From positions 1 to 64,000 of the forward strand of contig JADJJU010000010.1 of assembly GCA_016706365.1 (NCBI GenBank): a stretch of 64,000 bases of DNA, in the 5' to 3' direction. Shown piece by piece: positions 44,012-54,726 of the stretch. The position numbers and the translations under genes are program-made. Origin of the DNA: Saprospiraceae bacterium. Lineage in GTDB: Bacteria > Bacteroidota > Bacteroidia > Chitinophagales > Saprospiraceae. Position 1 is the stretch's first letter. Each line of letters opens with the position of its first letter. The notes below the pieces were generated by a model. The model searched no databases, had not been told where the DNA came from, and worked only from the letters and a program-made list of their open reading frames with translations.

Positions 44012-45661
44012 TCAGACTAAAACTTCCCTCAGTGAAATCCGCTTCCCAAATTGCTTCAAAATTCTATCCTTCAATGCTTTAGAATATTTTGTTTCAGACT
44101 TCAAAGTAATATTGGACAAAATGAAAGCAACTTTCTCAGAATTTAAAGGACCCATATGATCATCCAAATGAGTCGCAATTATAGGAAAGACATTTTCTTG
44201 TATGTATTTGAACTGATCCTTATTGAGATATTGAATGATCCCATACAATCGCGGAAAATCTAGTTCCATTCTAAGTTCCTGATCCATTATTTCTACACGT
44301 TTGAGAAATGAAACAGCTCCAAAATATTTATAATAATCCTCCGCTGATTCGCATTTCGAACGCAGATATTGCAGTAATCGCAGTCTGTCCTTGATCCCTA
44401 ATGGTTCAAATAACTCAACTGATCCATTCTTAAGGAATAATTCTGTAAATGTTGCCTGCACCTTCTCAGATTTAGCGATAGATGTATCCCTTTTGAAAAG
44501 CATCGCTAATGCCTTTTCATGAAGGAAAACAGGTAAATATTGAATCATCAGATTCAATATTACAGGAGCGTTTTTTTCAAGAGACTGGAGTGCTTGCGTA
44601 GCTTCCAGAAAACTATCCCAGGATGGTAAACTCCATTTTTTAACTATACCCTTTTCCTTTATATATTCAGGTTTAAAATGCAATAATGTTGCCATCGCAA
44701 GTGGTGCTCCTTCTGATGAAACAGCATCAGAAATTATATAGTCAAATCCGGATGGCAGTGCCTTTTCATTTTCCCAAAGTTGCCATAAATTTCCTGAAGC
44801 TGAGGCCGGACGGTAAGCATACTGATCCAGAACCTGTAATTTCAATTGATTAAATTGATCACTTAATTCAGGGGAAAGAGTTGATTGTGACAATTCAATG
44901 AATAAATGCTCCAGCTTCTTTAATGACTTGATAGTCTGCGGATAAGTATTATGTCTCAGAAGGGCTGGCATTACTTTTTGAGTGAGTACGTGCAGAATGA
45001 TAAATGTCTCCCTGAAATTATAGGCTTCCAATAAATTTACAGCCTGATCAGAAAGCTTATCCACTGCCTGCGTAAACTGCTGAACCTGTCTGGCACTGAT
45101 CTTTTGTGAGGGTGTGGAAGCAATACTATATTTCAAAATTTCCTGAACAAGGTCTTCATACCGCTGATCATCGTCCTCCAGTCGAACATTTGTCAGGAAG
45201 TGAGTCTTGAAATACATTTCAAACTTCTTGTCCTGCTTAGCATAATCCATTATAAAATCCTGCAGATCATCATTTTCTATATACCTCAGCAAATGGCGAA
45301 CTGTAATTCGGTGCTGGTCTCTCTTTCTGGGAGCGTTTCCTGATTCATCTTCAGTTGGCGCAGAAACTTTTTTTCTCTGAGATTGCCAGTGAACCAACAT
45401 AGCTGTAGTGTGAACACACCATTTGTCTTCTTTGAACTTTGAGCAATCACATTGGGTATCTTTTACACGGGACGCTGCCATCCACAATTCTGTCTCGATG
45501 TTTTTTTCCAATTGGAAAACACCTACCCAGACTCCTTTGTCTAAAGTACTGAAAGACACCAAACTACCCCTTGAGATCAGGTTCTCAGCTTCGATGAGTG
45601 CCGCAGGAGCTAGACTTAGCAGAATAGTATCTACTGTTTTGTTTTTAAATGCTGGTATCAC
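44012..45661 (-). CDS. SWIM zinc-finger protein
   Basis: A 549-aa protein. The SWIM motif (C-x-C-xn-C-x-H) is seen as CDCSKFKEDKWCVHTTAML at about residues 82-100. SWIM domains are thought to bind DNA or proteins. The rest is mostly helical with no recognised domain. In other genomes such proteins often sit beside a SWI2/SNF2 helicase, but none is nearby here. The start at 45661 gives MIPAFKNKTVDTILLSLAPA, a family-like N-terminus. The gene stands alone. Confidence 0.8.
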   Translation of the reverse strand: MIPAFKNKTVDTILLSLAPAALIEAENLISRGSLVSFSTLDKGVWVGVFQLEKNIETELWMAASRVKDTQCDCSKFKEDKWCVHTTAMLVHWQSQRKKVSAPTEDESGNAPRKRDQHRITVRHLLRYIENDDLQDFIMDYAKQDKKFEMYFKTHFLTNVRLEDDDQRYEDLVQEILKYSIASTPSQKISARQVQQFTQAVDKLSDQAVNLLEAYNFRETFIILHVLTQKVMPALLRHNTYPQTIKSLKKLEHLFIELSQSTLSPELSDQFNQLKLQVLDQYAYRPASASGNLWQLWENEKALPSGFDYIISDAVSSEGAPLAMATLLHFKPEYIKEKGIVKKWSLPSWDSFLEATQALQSLEKNAPVILNLMIQYLPVFLHEKALAMLFKRDTSIAKSEKVQATFTELFLKNGSVELFEPLGIKDRLRLLQYLRSKCESAEDYYKYFGAVSFLKRVEIMDQELRMELDFPRLYGIIQYLNKDQFKYIQENVFPIIATHLDDHMGPLNSEKVAFILSNITLKSETKYSKALKDRILKQFGKRISLREVLV

Positions 45662-45852
45662 CGATTCTTGTGTGTTTAACTGCCAAAGATAACACAGACT
45701 TATAACATTCTTGCCCGTATCGAAGAAATGTGAGAAGTAAAGCTATATGGGAGCGGAATTTATTCAACACTTATTTATAAAAGGATTTGCTACTAGAATT
45801 ATAAAATGTTCTTTCAGCACATAGCGTTACCTTTGCAAAATAATTGAAGTCC

Positions 45853-46404
45853 ATGAAAACACTTTTTCTTGTAAGACATGCCAAATCCTGCTGGGAAGAT
45901 CCCGTTTTGTCTGATATAGACAGACCCCTTAATAAAAGAGGAAAAAACGATGCTCCGCTAATGGCCAAAAAGGTGAAGAAGCTTTTCATAAAGCCTGATC
46001 TTTTGGTTTCCAGCCCGGCTAAACGAGCTTTGACCACAGCTCAATATTTTGCTGAAGAGTTGGAACTAAAGAGAAGCAATATAGCAATTGTAAAAGAGAT
46101 TTATGAGGCATTGCCGGATACATTAATTCATGTAGTGCATAGTTTGCCACATGAAGCCAATACCGCTATGCTTTTTGGACACAATCCTGCTTTTACAATG
46201 ATTACTAACAGGTTTACAGAAGCTCCTTTTGACAATCTGCCAACTTGTGGAGTAGTGAAAATTGAATCAACCGCTGAGTTCTGGGCTGATTTTACTGAAA
46301 ATAACTCAAAAGTGACCTCCATTTTGTATCCAAAAAAGATCTGTAATGCGTCATTTCTGGTTAGCGTTGCTGTTCATGCTATTGGTTTCATGCAACCAAA
46401 ATGA
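45853..46404 (+). CDS. SixA-like phosphohistidine phosphatase, C-terminus probably frameshifted
   Basis: Histidine-phosphatase superfamily member of ~165-183 aa. The catalytic RHAKS motif is LFLVRHAKSCW (His9), the second His is in FGHNPAFT, and VSSPAKRALTTAQ is the conserved second block. SixA in Escherichia coli removes phosphate from PtsO/phosphohistidine proteins. The tail after TSILYPKK (ICNASFLVS...) runs into the next gene. With one more A in the six-A run at 46332-46337 it would end KKDL with a TAATG overlap on the next start. That is the more likely natural end. Confidence 0.88.
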   Translation: MKTLFLVRHAKSCWEDPVLSDIDRPLNKRGKNDAPLMAKKVKKLFIKPDLLVSSPAKRALTTAQYFAEELELKRSNIAIVKEIYEALPDTLIHVVHSLPHEANTAMLFGHNPAFTMITNRFTEAPFDNLPTCGVVKIESTAEFWADFTENNSKVTSILYPKKICNASFLVSVAVHAIGFMQPK

Positions 46405-46711
46405 AACCAAATTACTGAATGATCCCAATAAATGGGCTCCTGTTCTGGCAGATATGCAGATCATTCAAACTATGCTGGAAAATACGCACCCAGAGACAAG
46501 AGACAGTCTTTCTGCCATTTACATTGATCAACTTTTGAAAATTCACGATATTAATAAAGAAGATCTTGAACAACTGAAAGAGGAGCTGGTAAAAGACCCA
46601 AATGCTACAGCAGAATTTTATGAAAAAGTCACGCTATACTTCCAAAATATTGAAACAGAATACGAAGAAAAAGCACCGCTCAAAATTGGACCTTCCCAAA
46701 ACCAACAGTAA
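46346..46711 (+). CDS. DUF4296 lipoprotein
   Basis: A 121-aa protein with a lipoprotein signal (HFWLALLFMLLVSC) and a helical DUF4296 body (KWAPVLADMQIIQTML, then LSAIYIDQLLKIH and AEFYEKVTLYF). The domain is widespread in Bacteroidota and of unknown function. The ATG overlaps the inferred end of the SixA-like gene, so they are translationally coupled. It lies ahead of a two-component pair. Confidence 0.82.
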   Translation: MRHFWLALLFMLLVSCNQNETKLLNDPNKWAPVLADMQIIQTMLENTHPETRDSLSAIYIDQLLKIHDINKEDLEQLKEELVKDPNATAEFYEKVTLYFQNIETEYEEKAPLKIGPSQNQQ

Positions 46712-46761
46712 ACTTAACACATTGTTAAACATAGAAAAAATACTAAACTGTTCTCTTCCAT

Positions 46762-46769
46762 TAAATTTG
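46762..46769 (+). promoter_or_regulatory. Bacteroidota-type -7 box before the response regulator
   Basis: TAAATTTG fits TAnnTTTG and lies 30 bp before the start codon. No clear -33 element was found. Confidence 0.35.
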
Positions 46770-46798
46770 TGTCAATTTTTGATTAAATATATTTAAAA

Positions 46799-47489
46799 AT
46801 GGACCATTCAAATTCGAAAGTTCTTATTGTTGATGACGAACCGGACATACTTGAATTCCTTCAGTACAATCTGAAAAAGGAACAATTTCAAGTATATACA
46901 GCGTCCAATGGGAAAGACGGTATTGATTTAGCTATCAAGGAAAATCCCAACCTGATCATTCTCGATATCATGATGCCGGAGATGGATGGTATAGAAGTAT
47001 GCAGAAAACTGAGAGAATTACCTCAGTTCAAAAATACAATTATCACTTTTCTGACTGCCCGTAGTGAAGATTACACTCAAATTGCTGCACTCGACTATGG
47101 AGGGGACGATTATATTACAAAGCCCATAAAACCAGGAGTATTCATCAGTAGAATAAAAGCGCTGCTTCGAAGATCAGAACGGAAAGAAATTGATGCCGGT
47201 GAAAAAATTGTTGTTCTCGGCGATCTTAGTATTGACAGAGAACAATTTCAGGTTAAGAGAAAAGGAGAAATTATTGAGCTGGCAAAAAAAGAGTTTAATC
47301 TCATTGAATTACTGGTATCCAAACCAGGAAAAGTTTTCACAAGGGATGAAATTTTCAGAAAAGTATGGGGTACAGATGTGATCGTAGGAAATCGTACTAT
47401 TGATGTTCATATCCGTAAATTGAGAGAAAAAAATCGGCGAGGATATTATTAAAACAGTAAAGGGAATTGGATACAAATTTGAATTTTAA
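46799..47489 (+). CDS. PhoB/OmpR-type response regulator, last part frameshifted
   Basis: The receiver domain holds the DD pair (VLIVDDEP), phospho-acceptor Asp56 (LIILDIMMPEMDG) and Lys108 (YITKPIKPG). A winged-helix DNA-binding domain follows (LAKKEFNLIELLVSKPG, then TIDVHIRKLREK). The frame as read stops at 47452 because of a seven-A run at 47427-47433; one A less gives KIGEDIIKTVKGIGYKFEF and a stop at 47489, the normal C-terminus of the family (~229 aa). The histidine kinase starts 3 bp further on, so the two are one operon. The signal sensed is unknown; a phosphate-starvation-like role is possible from the similarity to PhoB. Confidence 0.92.
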
Positions 47490-47491
47490 TC

Positions 47492-48547
47492 ATGTTTAAA
47501 AATCTGACACCCAATCAGATTGCTATTTATGCAGCATTGTCTATTGCCGGTTTGCATACATTACTCTGTTTGATTCTGAGCTTGTTTGGAGTTCTGAATT
47601 TGGATACTTTTGATTTATTAATCGTATTTACTTCTTCATTTCTCGTCAGTTATTTCCTAAGCCTTTTCTTTGTAACAAACTATATTTATAGAAAGATAAA
47701 ATTGATCTATAAGATCATCCACAGTTACAAAATCGGCTCAAAAGGTAAGTCTGCAGGCTCTGCAGTAAGTGCCAATAAAAGAGTTTTCGAGCAGGTCGAA
47801 CAGGAAGTAATGGATTGGGCAGATAACCAAAACAAGGCTATTGAGGATTTGCAATCTCTTGAAAATTATAGAAGAGAATTCCTTGGAAATGTGTCTCATG
47901 AACTCAAAACGCCTATATTCAATGTGCAGGGTTATCTTCACACACTGCTAGATGGAGCATTATATGACAATGAAATCAACCGGCAATATCTGCTCCGGGC
48001 TACAAAAAATGTAGAGCGACTGGAGACCATTGTAGAAGACCTGGAAGCTATTTCTAAATTGGAATCAGGGGATTTGGTGCTGGATCTTCAGAAATTTGAC
48101 ATTAAACAATTAGCTGATGAAGTGTTAGAAGATCTCGAACTGCAGGCATCTATTAAAGACATTCGAATCATATTCAAAGAAGGAGCTGATCTCCCCTTCC
48201 AAATCAGAGCTGACCGCGAATATATCCGTCAGGTTCTCAACAACTTAATTAGCAATTCCATCAAATACGGTAAAGTAGGCGGAGCCACGAAAATAGGATT
48301 CTACGATATGGATAAATATGTTCTGGTAGAAATCGCTGATAATGGCATTGGCATTTCTCAGGAGCATCTCAAGCATTTGTTCGACAGATTCTACAGAGTC
48401 GACAAGTCAAGATCGCGTGAAGCTGGCGGAAGCGGCCTCGGCCTTGCTATAGTTAAGCATATCATTGAAGCTCATAATCAGACAATTAATGTGAGAAGTA
48501 CTCCGGGATTGGGAAGTACTTTTGGGTTTACGCTGGAAAGAGCTTAA
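47492..48547 (+). CDS. PhoR-like sensor histidine kinase
   Basis: The 351-aa kinase has two N-terminal membrane helices (residues ~10-38 and ~42-65) with almost no periplasmic loop. The H-box is FLGNVSHELKTPIFNVQGYL (His136). N, G1 and G2 boxes follow (NNLISNSIKYGK, ADNGIGI, GGSGLGLAIVKHI). It is the partner of the response regulator immediately upstream. With no sizeable sensor domain outside the membrane, it probably responds through another membrane protein. Confidence 0.93.
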   Translation: MFKNLTPNQIAIYAALSIAGLHTLLCLILSLFGVLNLDTFDLLIVFTSSFLVSYFLSLFFVTNYIYRKIKLIYKIIHSYKIGSKGKSAGSAVSANKRVFEQVEQEVMDWADNQNKAIEDLQSLENYRREFLGNVSHELKTPIFNVQGYLHTLLDGALYDNEINRQYLLRATKNVERLETIVEDLEAISKLESGDLVLDLQKFDIKQLADEVLEDLELQASIKDIRIIFKEGADLPFQIRADREYIRQVLNNLISNSIKYGKVGGATKIGFYDMDKYVLVEIADNGIGISQEHLKHLFDRFYRVDKSRSREAGGSGLGLAIVKHIIEAHNQTINVRSTPGLGSTFGFTLERA

Positions 48548-48567
48548 GAAGCTACAAGCTGCAAGAA

Positions 48568-48745
48568 AACAGCCGCTTCTGGCTGCTAGCTTCTGGCTGC
48601 TAGCTGAACAGCCTGAAAAAAGAAGAAATCTATAGTTTTGAATAGCCAGTTTCTCAGAAAGGCAATTCGAGAAGTCGAACCCTCACACAACTCTCACACC
48701 GGCTGTTCGCCAGAGGCTAGTAGCCAGAAGCCAGAAGCGGCTGTT
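48568..48745. repeat. Inverted pair of AACAGCCGCTTCTGGCT elements at convergent gene ends
   Basis: AACAGCCGCTTCTGGCT at 48568-48584 and its exact complement at 48729-48745 lie downstream of the two convergent genes, each in the orientation of its own gene. Beyond each core come degenerate GCTGCTAGC-type words. On the minus side the TGA stop of the NtrY-like gene is the first part of the element. Confidence 0.75.
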
Positions 48746-51700
48746 CAACTATTCATAAACAGCGGCATCTCAAAGTAAAAGTCAGTTCCCTTGTTTTCAA
48801 TAGTAGTGAAGTAAATTCTTCCTCCATAAGCTTCAGAAATATCCTTAGAAATGGCAAGCCCCAAGCCTGTACCTGAACTCTTTGTAGTGAAATTGGGATA
48901 AAAAACTTTGTCCTGCATACTCTTTGGAATACCTGTGCCATTGTCCGAAACCTGAATGATTGCGTAGCCATTTTTAGTATAAAGCTTGATATTGATTTTG
49001 CCTTTCCGATCCTCAGGGATGGATTGCAAAGCATTCTTTATCAAATTATTAAGTATCCTCAGCATATGGCTCCTGTCTGCGAAGATGTAGATTTCATCAA
49101 TAGGTACATATAGGTTGAAGATGATGTCTTCCCGTTTTCTGAATAAATCATGTACGGAAGCAATCAGGTCATTCAGTATGATTTTTTCATTATCCGGCTC
49201 TGGAAGTTTAGAGAAGTTAGAGAACTCAGAGGCGATTCTATTTAGATTATCGATTTGCTCTATCAAAGTGGTAGAAACCCTGCTGATCAAAGGCTTCATA
49301 TCGTCAAGAGAAAGATCATTAATTTTGAGCTGCAGATGCTGAATACTAAGTTTCATGGGAGTCAGCGGGTTTTTAATCTCATGAGCAACCTGTTTTGCCA
49401 TCTCCCTCCATGCCACTTCACGTTCATTCTGGGCAAGCAGTTCAGCACTTTGATCCAGCTGTTCCACCATTTTATTGTATTCTTTTATGAGTTCGCCGAG
49501 TTCGTCGTTGTTTTTCCAGTCCAGGCGTTCATTACTCCTTCCCAGTTTGAAAGCTTTCAATTTATCGCCCAAAACTGTAATCGGCCGGGTAATAGAATTC
49601 GAAACAGCAATGGCAATACCACCGGCGATCATCAATAGGAATACATACACATTGAGCAAAGTACCCATGAAGGATTTTACATTGCTCTTCTGGTCAGAGA
49701 ATTTGTTGGAATAGGGTAAACTTACATAAGCCACAATTCTATTTCCCGTATATCTGATCGGTACAAATGCTGCTTTATAAATCAAATTGCCCATGGCTTC
49801 CTGATCGTTGATATACAATGCCTGATTTCCTCTTCGCAGCGTTTGAAAAGCCAGCGGATTCATATAACCCGCCAGAAATTTGTTCTGAAAGATCTCAATA
49901 TCTGTGGAATGAATCAAATGTCCATCCTGACCAAAAATCGAGATATCTGTTTGGTGAATTTTGGATAAAGCAGGAACTAATTCGCTTAATATCTCGGGCT
50001 GAATCTGATCCAGAGGAACGCTTTGCACCTTATTTTGAGCATCAAATTGCACAGACAAAGCTTTATTCTGCAATCTCTCCTTGTCGTTTTGTTCAGAGGT
50101 ATTGCTGAAATAGAAAACTGTAACGATACCTACAATGATGAATGAAAACATGATCAACACCAAAACTGCCAATTGAATTTTATTTCTCAAGGAAAGTTTT
50201 CGATTGATTTCCAGGCGTAACTGATCCGGAAGAACTTTAAAATATGTATTCACAAAAGCAAGGATAAACACTGTCAAAACAAGTAACCCAAATAAATAGG
50301 AGAACAGAGATATAGGTTTCATCAACCCTGATAGTGGTTTGCTGACAGCAACCAGGTAATCATTTGATCTGTAAATGAGATGGGATCTGCTATTGTAAAT
50401 CACCTCAGAAACAGGATCTATATTTCTCAAAAATGGTAAAGGTATACTTCGGCTAAAATGACTTCCTTTGCTCTCCTGAAGCACTGTTCCCTTATAGATG
50501 GAGTAATCATAAGCATCCAGTAAAGGAATATTCTTAAAACTGGATACATTCAGAAGGGAAGAAAACTCAGTTTGCTGACTCACATTTCGACGACTGTAAG
50601 AAATGCAGACATTGGCACTTTTTTCGGAATCATATAGATCGTATGTCGCTTTGTAAGCATAATGGTGAGGCTTGTCCTGCAGTTTTCTAACAACTCCTGT
50701 ATATGTCGAATCCTTAAAAACTGTAGTAAATTTAAGGTCTCTGCCGCCTTTTACAAGCTCGTCAAACTTCTGATCCACATACCTGTCCAGCCTGACCTGA
50801 ACGAGATAAGCATCACTGATGTAATTGTTCTGATCAATATGATTTTGAATGGATTTCAATAATTCTGCCTCAGCATCGGATCGTTCTGTACAAGATAAGA
50901 GGATACTCTTCAAGCGGGCATCCTGTGAGATTTGTACCGTAATGTCAGAAGTCTTTTTGAATAGTAAAGTGTCTTCTGTATGCAGCAATGATTTGGCAAT
51001 TGTCTCGCGGGTAGCAAGGTCTCTGTCTTTGCTGTATTTGAATAATAAGGTCGAAGTCAATCCGCTGAATAATACAATCCAAATCAGTAACCAGGCAATA
51101 CTGGGCTTATTGGATTCCACAAAAAATTCAAACAATAGGATATATGCCAGTCCGGCCAGGTAAAGCAATGGTAATGAAAACCCTGTCTCACTCTGATAAA
51201 AGAATGGACTGACAACAATAAATGCAGCCCCTATAGATACAAATCGCTGATTTTGAGTCAAGCCCAGCAATTTGATAGTCAAAGTCATTCTATGCGAAAC
51301 CATGAAAAAGACCAGCATGAATAAAATGATGCCTACAAATGCCAGAAAACTGCTGACCTGCATATTGAAAACGCTGTCAAAGTCAAATGGAATTCCGCTC
51401 TCTGTCAACAAGGCCTTGCACACTCCCGAAAACATGACCATTGCAATCAATATTGAAAAATGATTGGCGGATGCGAGTGCAATTCTTCCGAACAGTGACA
51501 TTGGTTGAAATGCCCCCCTTTTGAATTGCCGGTACATGAACAGTAAAAACCAGAAGAGCATCAGAATATTGGCAAGAATCGATCCCAGTGAATGGTCTCT
51601 ATTACCTGTTGTATCCGCTTTTTCCAAAAGCACTATATCATTAAACTGATCAATCAGACCGGAGGTACTTATCAGCAGGCGAAATACAACGATCCCGACT

Positions 51701-52445
51701 ATCAGTACCGCAATTCCTGCGATGACTGACCATCTTTTAATTGTAATTCTGGCTACATGATGCACAGTTAGGGCAAGAGATAGAAATGCCATTAAAAACA
51801 ATAAAAATGAATAAAGGGGAAACACAACTTTCTGCCCACCAAATCCTTGAAGATAAAGTATAGGCTCTTCCTTTTCATTAAGTACCGGAAAACTTGTTGG
51901 CTGCAGTGAAATGCGAACTGTTTCCGGGATTTTAACGGAGGCAGGAAATTGATTTTGAAATGAATATTGGCTGGAAAATATTCCAGTTTAATGGGAATCA
52001 ATACGTTGCAAATCCACTGATTACCGGACTTCCCGGGTATGGAATAGCTCTCCGCATAAAATGTTCCATTGCTGAGTTTGACTGCTTTCTTTTTACCTGC
52101 TTCGTTAAGCACAGGTTTTTGAGGAACCTGAGATTGATTGGACCAAAAGACTAAATGACCATTTTTGTAGAGACAAAAGCTATATGGCTGGTCCATTAAT
52201 TTTTGCAGTACAGGCTGGTCTATATCCTTAGTAGCTGCGCTTCTTGAAGGAGCGGTTAATGTATTAATTAGAACAGAATCATTCAGAAACTCCAGGGCAG
52301 ATGCCTCTGATTTTTTGATGTATTGACTAATTTGTCTTTGATAGCTGGCCATGGATGAGCCTCTGTTCTGGTACTCCCGTACAAAGTATCCGGCAAGGAA
52401 CAAAATTGCCGTACATATTGAAGTGACCAGAAAGCGAATATCCAT
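48745..52445 (-). CDS. Large NtrY-like sensor histidine kinase, frame broken once
   Basis: One protein of ~1233 aa after repair of a T-run at about 51976. It begins with a membrane helix (FLVTSICTAILFLAGYFV) and a sensor region of ~200 residues. About ten membrane segments, a second extracytoplasmic domain, HAMP (TRPITVLGDKLKAFKLG) and the kinase domain follow. The H-box is VAHEIKNPLTPMKLSIQHLQ, the N-box NLIKNALQSIP and the G-boxes DNGTGIP and GTGLGLAISKDI. The HEIKNPLTP form is typical of NtrY-type kinases. No response regulator is beside it. The frame as read is split at 51792-51825; the repaired join is YSFQNQFPASVKIP. Confidence 0.88.
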
Positions 52446-52688
52446 TCCATATAATTATATGGTAAAAATAGATAATATAAGTGAGAAGTGGGAAATATGT
52501 CCTATTTAAGTGAGGATGCGAGTTTGGAGGGTTTATTTTCTATTCCAAAACAGATTGATACAAGCTCCTGAATCAATAATAATTGGATCATTAAAATGAT
52601 ACCATTCAGAAATGATCAGCGATGAAAATCAGCAACTAATAAGCAATTCAAGAAATCAAATAAATCAACAAAATATCAATTTGTTCTC

Positions 52689-53042
52689 TCAGGAATCAGG
52701 GCTGCTATTCCTGCGCTCCCTATAAATTTTCAAGACTTCATTTGCAAAAATAAAACCAAGCACTGAAGCAATTAATGTATTGAAAATTGGAATAATTATT
52801 TTTACGACAGTTTGTTCAAATATATTAGTTCTGGTTGAATGAATTACGGAAACCAATTCTTTATAATTCTTTATCTCTTTGGTTTTTGCGTCTTGCAAAG
52901 TATCATTGCCATCTGGTGACAACACCGGAGCAGGGGGAAGCTCCATTTTATTTATTTGAATAGTTAACATGAAGGTTGACAACAAAATACAAGCTAAAAC
53001 AAACGCCGTGAGCCATAATGCATATTTCCTGATTTCTTCCAT
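52689..53042 (-). CDS. Small membrane protein of unknown function
   Basis: The 117-aa protein has two membrane helices (LWLTAFVLACILLSTFML at the N-terminus and FNTLIASVLGFIFANEVL near the C-terminus). A loop of about 50 polar residues lies between them. Nothing in it is recognised. It stands between the NtrY-like kinase and a secreted protein gene, with gaps of 243 and 112 bp, so it is probably transcribed alone. Confidence 0.6.
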   Translation of the reverse strand: MEEIRKYALWLTAFVLACILLSTFMLTIQINKMELPPAPVLSPDGNDTLQDAKTKEIKNYKELVSVIHSTRTNIFEQTVVKIIIPIFNTLIASVLGFIFANEVLKIYRERRNSSPDS

Positions 53043-53154
53043 AATAAAGATTCTTTTAATAGTTCCGGATAGTAGTTCTAAATATAATCATTGCCATGAG
53101 TTCCAGAATATTCACTAAAGAAAAATTTCTATTTAAGATGGAAATACCTGGACA

Positions 53155-53895
53155 TTAGCTCCTCTTGACAGACGAACTAAGTCTGTCAGTGCGGCCGGTC
53201 TTGAACTGTAATATTCCAACACCAGCATTGCAATTCCCATCCAAAGTCCACTCATAATACCCGGAAAATCCAGTACTGGTTTGCCAGTCGATGCGGAGTA
53301 AGTTTCCTTTAATAGTTGCTTGTCCTCTGGCAGAGCCTATACCCGTTTCGATTGCCGTTCCGTCGTTTTTAATTTCCCAGGTGGTAGAACCTACACCAGG
53401 TGTGTTTTGCGCCCAGGTTCCCTGCATCTTGCAGCCAATAACCGGGGTCACTGGTATTTGCTCATCATTACTGCAGGTTCCGTTGATTCTGGTCCATGTA
53501 CTGGCTCTGTATGGGGCTGATTCAGACACTTTAACGATCTTGTTATTATTTTCAACCCGGGCACTCAAACTGGCTCCAAATGCCTGATATGTGTTTGCAG
53601 GCAAATCATACCACATTCCTGTAAGGGTATTACCTGCAAGCGCTCCATGGAACACATTGTGTACGCTGGAACCAGCTGGCCCGCCCGCCCAAAAAACTTC
53701 GTTGCCTTTTTGCCTGATTTGATAACAACCACCCACATCACTTTTCCAATACCCCGTTAGATCATAAGTTTGGGCCGATAAGTTGAACGGCAAAAAGTAG
53801 CAAAGCAAAACAAGCATTCCTACTGTTATTGGCTTTATTCTAGTTGATTGCAATAATTGAGCAATTGAATTCAAACTAAACTGATTTTGTCTCAT
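53155..53895 (-). CDS. Secreted protein with two lipocalin-like beta domains
   Basis: A 246-aa protein with a long N-terminal signal region (ITVGMLVLLCYFLPFNLSAQ). The first domain (LTGYWKSDVGGCYQIRQKG, then LTGMWYDLP) and the second (MQGTWAQNTPGVGSTTWEIK, then GYYEWTLDG) each open with a G-[YT]-W motif typical of lipocalin-like beta barrels. The two look like diverged copies. Cys residues are present in each half and may form disulfides. The role is unknown. Confidence 0.65.
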   Translation of the reverse strand: MRQNQFSLNSIAQLLQSTRIKPITVGMLVLLCYFLPFNLSAQTYDLTGYWKSDVGGCYQIRQKGNEVFWAGGPAGSSVHNVFHGALAGNTLTGMWYDLPANTYQAFGASLSARVENNNKIVKVSESAPYRASTWTRINGTCSNDEQIPVTPVIGCKMQGTWAQNTPGVGSTTWEIKNDGTAIETGIGSARGQATIKGNLLRIDWQTSTGFSGYYEWTLDGNCNAGVGILQFKTGRTDRLSSSVKRS

Positions 53896-53985
53896 GATAA
53901 TTGATTTTATTTTAATGTTATAAGTGATATTAAGTCAATTCTATAGTAAGTGTGAGTATCTTCAGGAGTAATGGATGAACAAAAG

Positions 53986-54462
53986 TTACCCTTTAACGTA
54001 GGCCAATTTTTCAGCCACTTTCCCATTGACAACTCTGAAAATATCCACACCCCGAAGGTGCCAGGGTTTTCCATCCTTAGTTTTTCGGTAAATCCACCGC
54101 ACTACACAGCGGTCGCCAGCAGCAAAAATCTCCTCAGTCTCAAATCGTGCGTCAGGATTGCGGGCAAAGAAGTTTTCCCAATAGGCTCTCACAGCCACCG
54201 CGCCTTCCAATCTCGCACCATCAGGAGCTGGATTCGTATTCTCAAAAATGCAATCATCAGTCATTAAACCCATTACCTCATCCACATCCTGACGATTGAA
54301 TGCAGCATTAAACTTCTCAACAACTACTTGTGAGGAATTAGACATATTTATTTCCATGGTATTCATATTTTCATAAGTTTGGTTTTGTTTTTTGTATGCT
54401 CCGGTTTTACACGATGCCATGACAATCATCAAGAATGCAAGTGACAGAAAAATGCTCTTCAT
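53986..54462 (-). CDS. SnoaL/NTF2-like lipoprotein
   Basis: A 158-aa protein with lipobox (LAFLMIVMASC) and an NTF2-like cone fold: VVVEKFNAAFNRQDVDEVMG, then AVRAYWENFFARNPDARFE, then WHLRGVDIFRVVNGKVAE. Such SnoaL-like domains bind small hydrophobic ligands or act as isomerases or hydratases; the ligand is unknown. It stands alone. Confidence 0.85.
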   Translation of the reverse strand: MKSIFLSLAFLMIVMASCKTGAYKKQNQTYENMNTMEINMSNSSQVVVEKFNAAFNRQDVDEVMGLMTDDCIFENTNPAPDGARLEGAVAVRAYWENFFARNPDARFETEEIFAAGDRCVVRWIYRKTKDGKPWHLRGVDIFRVVNGKVAEKLAYVKG

Positions 54463-54726
54463 AATTTATTAGCTATTTATACTGCAAAGGAATACAAGAG
54501 CTGCGGGACAGCATTGTAAATTATTCGGCATTGTGTGTATAATCTAACATTTATACAGAAGCTGGTATGGTGATAAGCCGGTACTCTTTTATGTAAAATG
54601 AGTGGAGTATGAGAGGCCATCAAATGCACGAAAACACGCAGCACACAAAAAAATATTGCAGGGCGGATGCCCATCATCTCTTACTAAAGTATTTGAATAT
54701 TGAAATCTGATAGTCCCGTTAACAAT

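Noticed and set aside
54477..54677. 66-codon minus-strand frame upstream of the NTF2-like lipoprotein
   Set aside because: Low-quality composition, no motif, and located in the expected promoter region.
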